The position numbers and the translations under genes were made by a program. From Candidatus Saccharimonadota bacterium (lineage in GTDB: Bacteria; Patescibacteriota; Saccharimonadia; Saccharimonadales; Saccharimonadaceae), in assembly GCA_009777365.1 (NCBI GenBank), contig WRLZ01000012.1, forward strand, positions 1 through 12,400: DNA of 12,400 nt, written 5' to 3'. The notes beneath the pieces were generated by a model that saw only the letters and a list, made by a program, of their open reading frames with translations, was not told the origin of the DNA and searched no databases. The stretch's first letter is position 1, and the number at the start of each line of letters is the position of its first letter. Below are positions 10,355 to 12,400 of the stretch, piece after piece.

Positions 10355-12400
10355 ATGAAATATAGTTTGGGATTAGATATAGGCGTGGCGTCCATTGGGT
10401 GGGCAGTCATAAACTTAGATAGGAAGCGAATCGAGGATCTGGGGGTGAGGGTTTTTGAGAAGCCAGAAAATCCAAAAGATGGAAGATCTTTGGCAGAGCC
10501 GAGGCGGACGGCAAGGAGCGCTCGGCGGAGATTGCGAAGGCGACGTCAACGCTTGAATTATTTGAAACGATTTTTTGTGGAGAATGGATTGTTGACTGGG
10601 GAACGAATTGAGGAGATTTTGACACCTCGTGGAAATGCGAAAAATCCTTATGAATTACGAGAAAAGGGGTTGAAAGAAAAACTTGAAAACGACGAATTGT
10701 TTGTTGCTTTGTATCATATTGCCAAGAGGCGCGGATATAAATCGAATCGGAAATCAGTGGAGGAAGAGGATAAGAAGGGTGCCGGCAAGGTGTTGGAGTC
10801 GACATCTGAAAATAGGAAATTATTGACTAAGTATGAAACTGTTGCTGTGGCATTGAATGCAGATGGTAAATTTGCCAAGAATAAGCGCAACAAGGCGGAT
10901 AATTATAGCAATTCGTTTATTCGGGAGAACTTTTTGGCGGAGATTGAGGCGATTCTAAAAGAGCAGCAAAAACACTATGAGGAATTGACCAACGAGAGAG
11001 TCGAAGGTTTGTTAGGAAGAGGAAAAGACACGGATTATAAGGGGTTGTTTGATCAGAGACCGTTTATGACGCAGGAGCTTATTGAAAAGATGTGCGGGAT
11101 ATGTCCTCTTGAGAAAGATCAGCCACGGGCACATAAGGCTTCTTTGACTTTTGAGATGTTTCGGTTGGCGCAAGACTTGGCTCATTTGACTTACAATAGT
11201 GGTAAGCAGTTGACCGAAGAGGAGGTGCAGAAGTGTGTCGAGAGGTGCAAGGATACTGCAACGGTAAAATACAAACATATTCGAGAAGTCTTGGGATATA
11301 AGAATGACACGAATTTTACATTTGACTATATTCGCGGGAAAGATCCCAAGAAAGAAGATTTAGAAAAGAATTTGTTCGCAAAAGAGGATAATGATTTTAC
11401 GAGATTAAAATTTTATCAGGCTGTGAAGAAGGCGCTGAAGGAGTTCCCCGACGAGTGGGGCAGGGTCGAGGCGGACGAGGATTTGTTTGATAATATCGGA
11501 TATGTTTTTACGGCGAATAAAGACGATGAGGCGATAATGGCCGGGCTGAAGGAGTTTGGTGGGTTGTCGGACGGGGCTGTAGGTGCGTTGGTCTCAATGA
11601 AAGAATCTTTTTCTGGGTTTGGGCATTTGTCGGTAAGAGCACTAAGGAAAATTACGCCGTTTGTATTGCGGGGCAACACTTACGACAAGGCGATAGAGAT
11701 GGCTGGATATTCGTTTGGGCAGAAATTGTCCGGAGAGAAAAATAAATTGCCGCCGCTGAACGAGGATGAGGCTCATCAGCTCACGAATCCGGTGGTGAAA
11801 AGGGCGGTTTCGCAGACTATCAAGGTTGTGAATGCGGTTATTAGGAAATATGGTGCGCCGACTAGGGTTAGCATCGAATGTGCGAATGAATTAGCGAAGA
11901 ATTTTAAGGATAGAAGCGATATTAAAAAGGCGCAGGATGAGAATGCAGAACGGAACGAGAAAATAGTGGGAAGATTGAAGAGTGAATTTAATGTCGTAGA
12001 TCCGACTGGTTTGCAGATTAGTAAGTTTAAGTTATATAACGACCAAGATGGGAAATGTTTGTACTGCGGAAAGCCGATGGCTTTGGCTCAGCTCTTTTCG
12101 GATGAGCACTATGGAGAGATCGACCATATCATTCCGTTTTCATACTGTGGAAATGACAGCAGGGGGAACAAGGTTTTGGTGCATAATGAGTGTAACCAAA
12201 ACAAGCGTAATATGATGCCGTATGAAGCGTGGGGGAATGACGAGGATAGGTGGGCGAAGTTTGAGGTGTTGGTAAATAGCAATCCGAAGATTCCATATGC
12301 CAAAAAGCAGCGGCTGCTTGCAAAAACTCGACCGAAAGAAGATTGGAATAGTAGGGCGTTGAACGATACTCGGTATATCACAAGGTTTATGTCACGGTTT
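10355..12400 (+). CDS. cas9: CRISPR-associated endonuclease Cas9, N-terminal 682 residues (runs off the window)
   Basis: RNA-guided DNA nuclease of type II CRISPR systems. RuvC-I is at the start (YSLGLDIGVASIGWAV, catalytic D8). The arginine-rich bridge helix is at residues 49-75 (PRRTARSARRRLRRRRQRL). A helical recognition lobe of moderate size follows. RuvC-II lies in RVSIECANELAKNF (E508). HNH has EIDHIIPFS (D590, H591) and GNKVLVHNECNQNKRN (N605). A CLYC pair (C568, C571) precedes the HNH core and C598 and C613 follow, so a bound metal is possible. The spacing of domains suits a compact type II-C protein of roughly 1,000 residues, but RuvC-III and the PAM-interacting domain lie outside. 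The frame is open to the last base. The ATG follows a perfect promoter. The gene is preceded by the candidate tracrRNA; cas1, cas2 and the array are expected downstream but not seen. Confidence 0.95.
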   Translation, partial: MKYSLGLDIGVASIGWAVINLDRKRIEDLGVRVFEKPENPKDGRSLAEPRRTARSARRRLRRRRQRLNYLKRFFVENGLLTGERIEEILTPRGNAKNPYELREKGLKEKLENDELFVALYHIAKRRGYKSNRKSVEEEDKKGAGKVLESTSENRKLLTKYETVAVALNADGKFAKNKRNKADNYSNSFIRENFLAEIEAILKEQQKHYEELTNERVEGLLGRGKDTDYKGLFDQRPFMTQELIEKMCGICPLEKDQPRAHKASLTFEMFRLAQDLAHLTYNSGKQLTEEEVQKCVERCKDTATVKYKHIREVLGYKNDTNFTFDYIRGKDPKKEDLEKNLFAKEDNDFTRLKFYQAVKKALKEFPDEWGRVEADEDLFDNIGYVFTANKDDEAIMAGLKEFGGLSDGAVGALVSMKESFSGFGHLSVRALRKITPFVLRGNTYDKAIEMAGYSFGQKLSGEKNKLPPLNEDEAHQLTNPVVKRAVSQTIKVVNAVIRKYGAPTRVSIECANELAKNFKDRSDIKKAQDENAERNEKIVGRLKSEFNVVDPTGLQISKFKLYNDQDGKCLYCGKPMALAQLFSDEHYGEIDHIIPFSYCGNDSRGNKVLVHNECNQNKRNMMPYEAWGNDEDRWAKFEVLVNSNPKIPYAKKQRLLAKTRPKEDWNSRALNDTRYITRFMSRF

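Noticed and set aside
10407..10805. 132-codon minus-strand frame inside cas9
   Set aside because: Antisense to the Cas9 bridge helix and recognition lobe; low-complexity Ser/Pro-rich translation typical of a shadow frame.
1..12400. tRNA, rRNA, CRISPR array, insertion sequence
   Set aside because: No cloverleaf, T-loop signature, regularly spaced repeats or transposase-like frame was seen in any gap; the array is presumed to lie beyond the right edge.

Overview
The window looks like the chromosome of an ultra-small, reduced-genome bacterium of the Candidate Phyla Radiation (Patescibacteria). A Saccharibacteria-like lineage is my best guess but is not proven. The reasons are the minimal versions of housekeeping proteins (UvrC without its helix-hairpin-helix end, AlaS without its C-Ala domain, MscS without its cytoplasmic cage), very short spacers, and several genes whose -10 box sits only 6-8 bases before the ATG, which suggests leaderless mRNAs. 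TGA reads as a normal stop (truB and alaS end with it), so the code-25 lineages (Gracilibacteria, Absconditabacteria) are unlikely.

Layout. Bases 1-6595 are a forward-strand housekeeping block: the 3' end of truB, a short MscS-type channel, uvrC, yebC/TACO1, alaS and sbcB (exonuclease I). alaS and sbcB overlap by 4 bases. A roughly 100-base palindrome-rich insertion appears to have rewritten the 3' end of uvrC. Bases 6600-7160 hold three inverted repeats and, on the minus strand, a short gene or gene remnant with a C-type-lectin-like tail (copy A). Bases 7162-9853 are the only long minus-strand genes: a small unrecognised cysteine-containing protein and a full-length uvrB. The small gene is preceded by a consensus-like promoter and a folded leader of about 150 nt ending in a hairpin plus U-tract, an architecture like a riboswitch, attenuator or small RNA. 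Bases 9903-10115 carry a second lectin-like tail (copy B) on the plus strand.

Copies A and B are in inverted orientation. Each has a 123-base interior, and the interiors are mostly different. Each is bounded by the same 16-base and 18-base blocks, which are identical in the two copies. The segment between them is exactly the part of the window whose genes run backwards, so this is both a hypervariable-cassette signature and a plausible inversion boundary.

From 10138 to the end is a CRISPR-Cas type II locus. A perfect-consensus promoter is followed by a non-coding segment of about 135 nt with the layout of a tracrRNA (palindromic candidate anti-repeat, then three hairpins). A second perfect-consensus promoter follows, whose start point falls on the ATG of cas9. 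The first 682 codons of Cas9 are present, including RuvC-I, the arginine-rich bridge helix, RuvC-II and HNH. The rest of Cas9, any cas1/cas2 and the CRISPR array lie beyond the right edge.

Functionally the window combines DNA repair (uvrB, uvrC, sbcB), translation (truB, alaS, yebC) and osmotic protection (mscS) with an accessory region of variable surface-type tails and CRISPR immunity.
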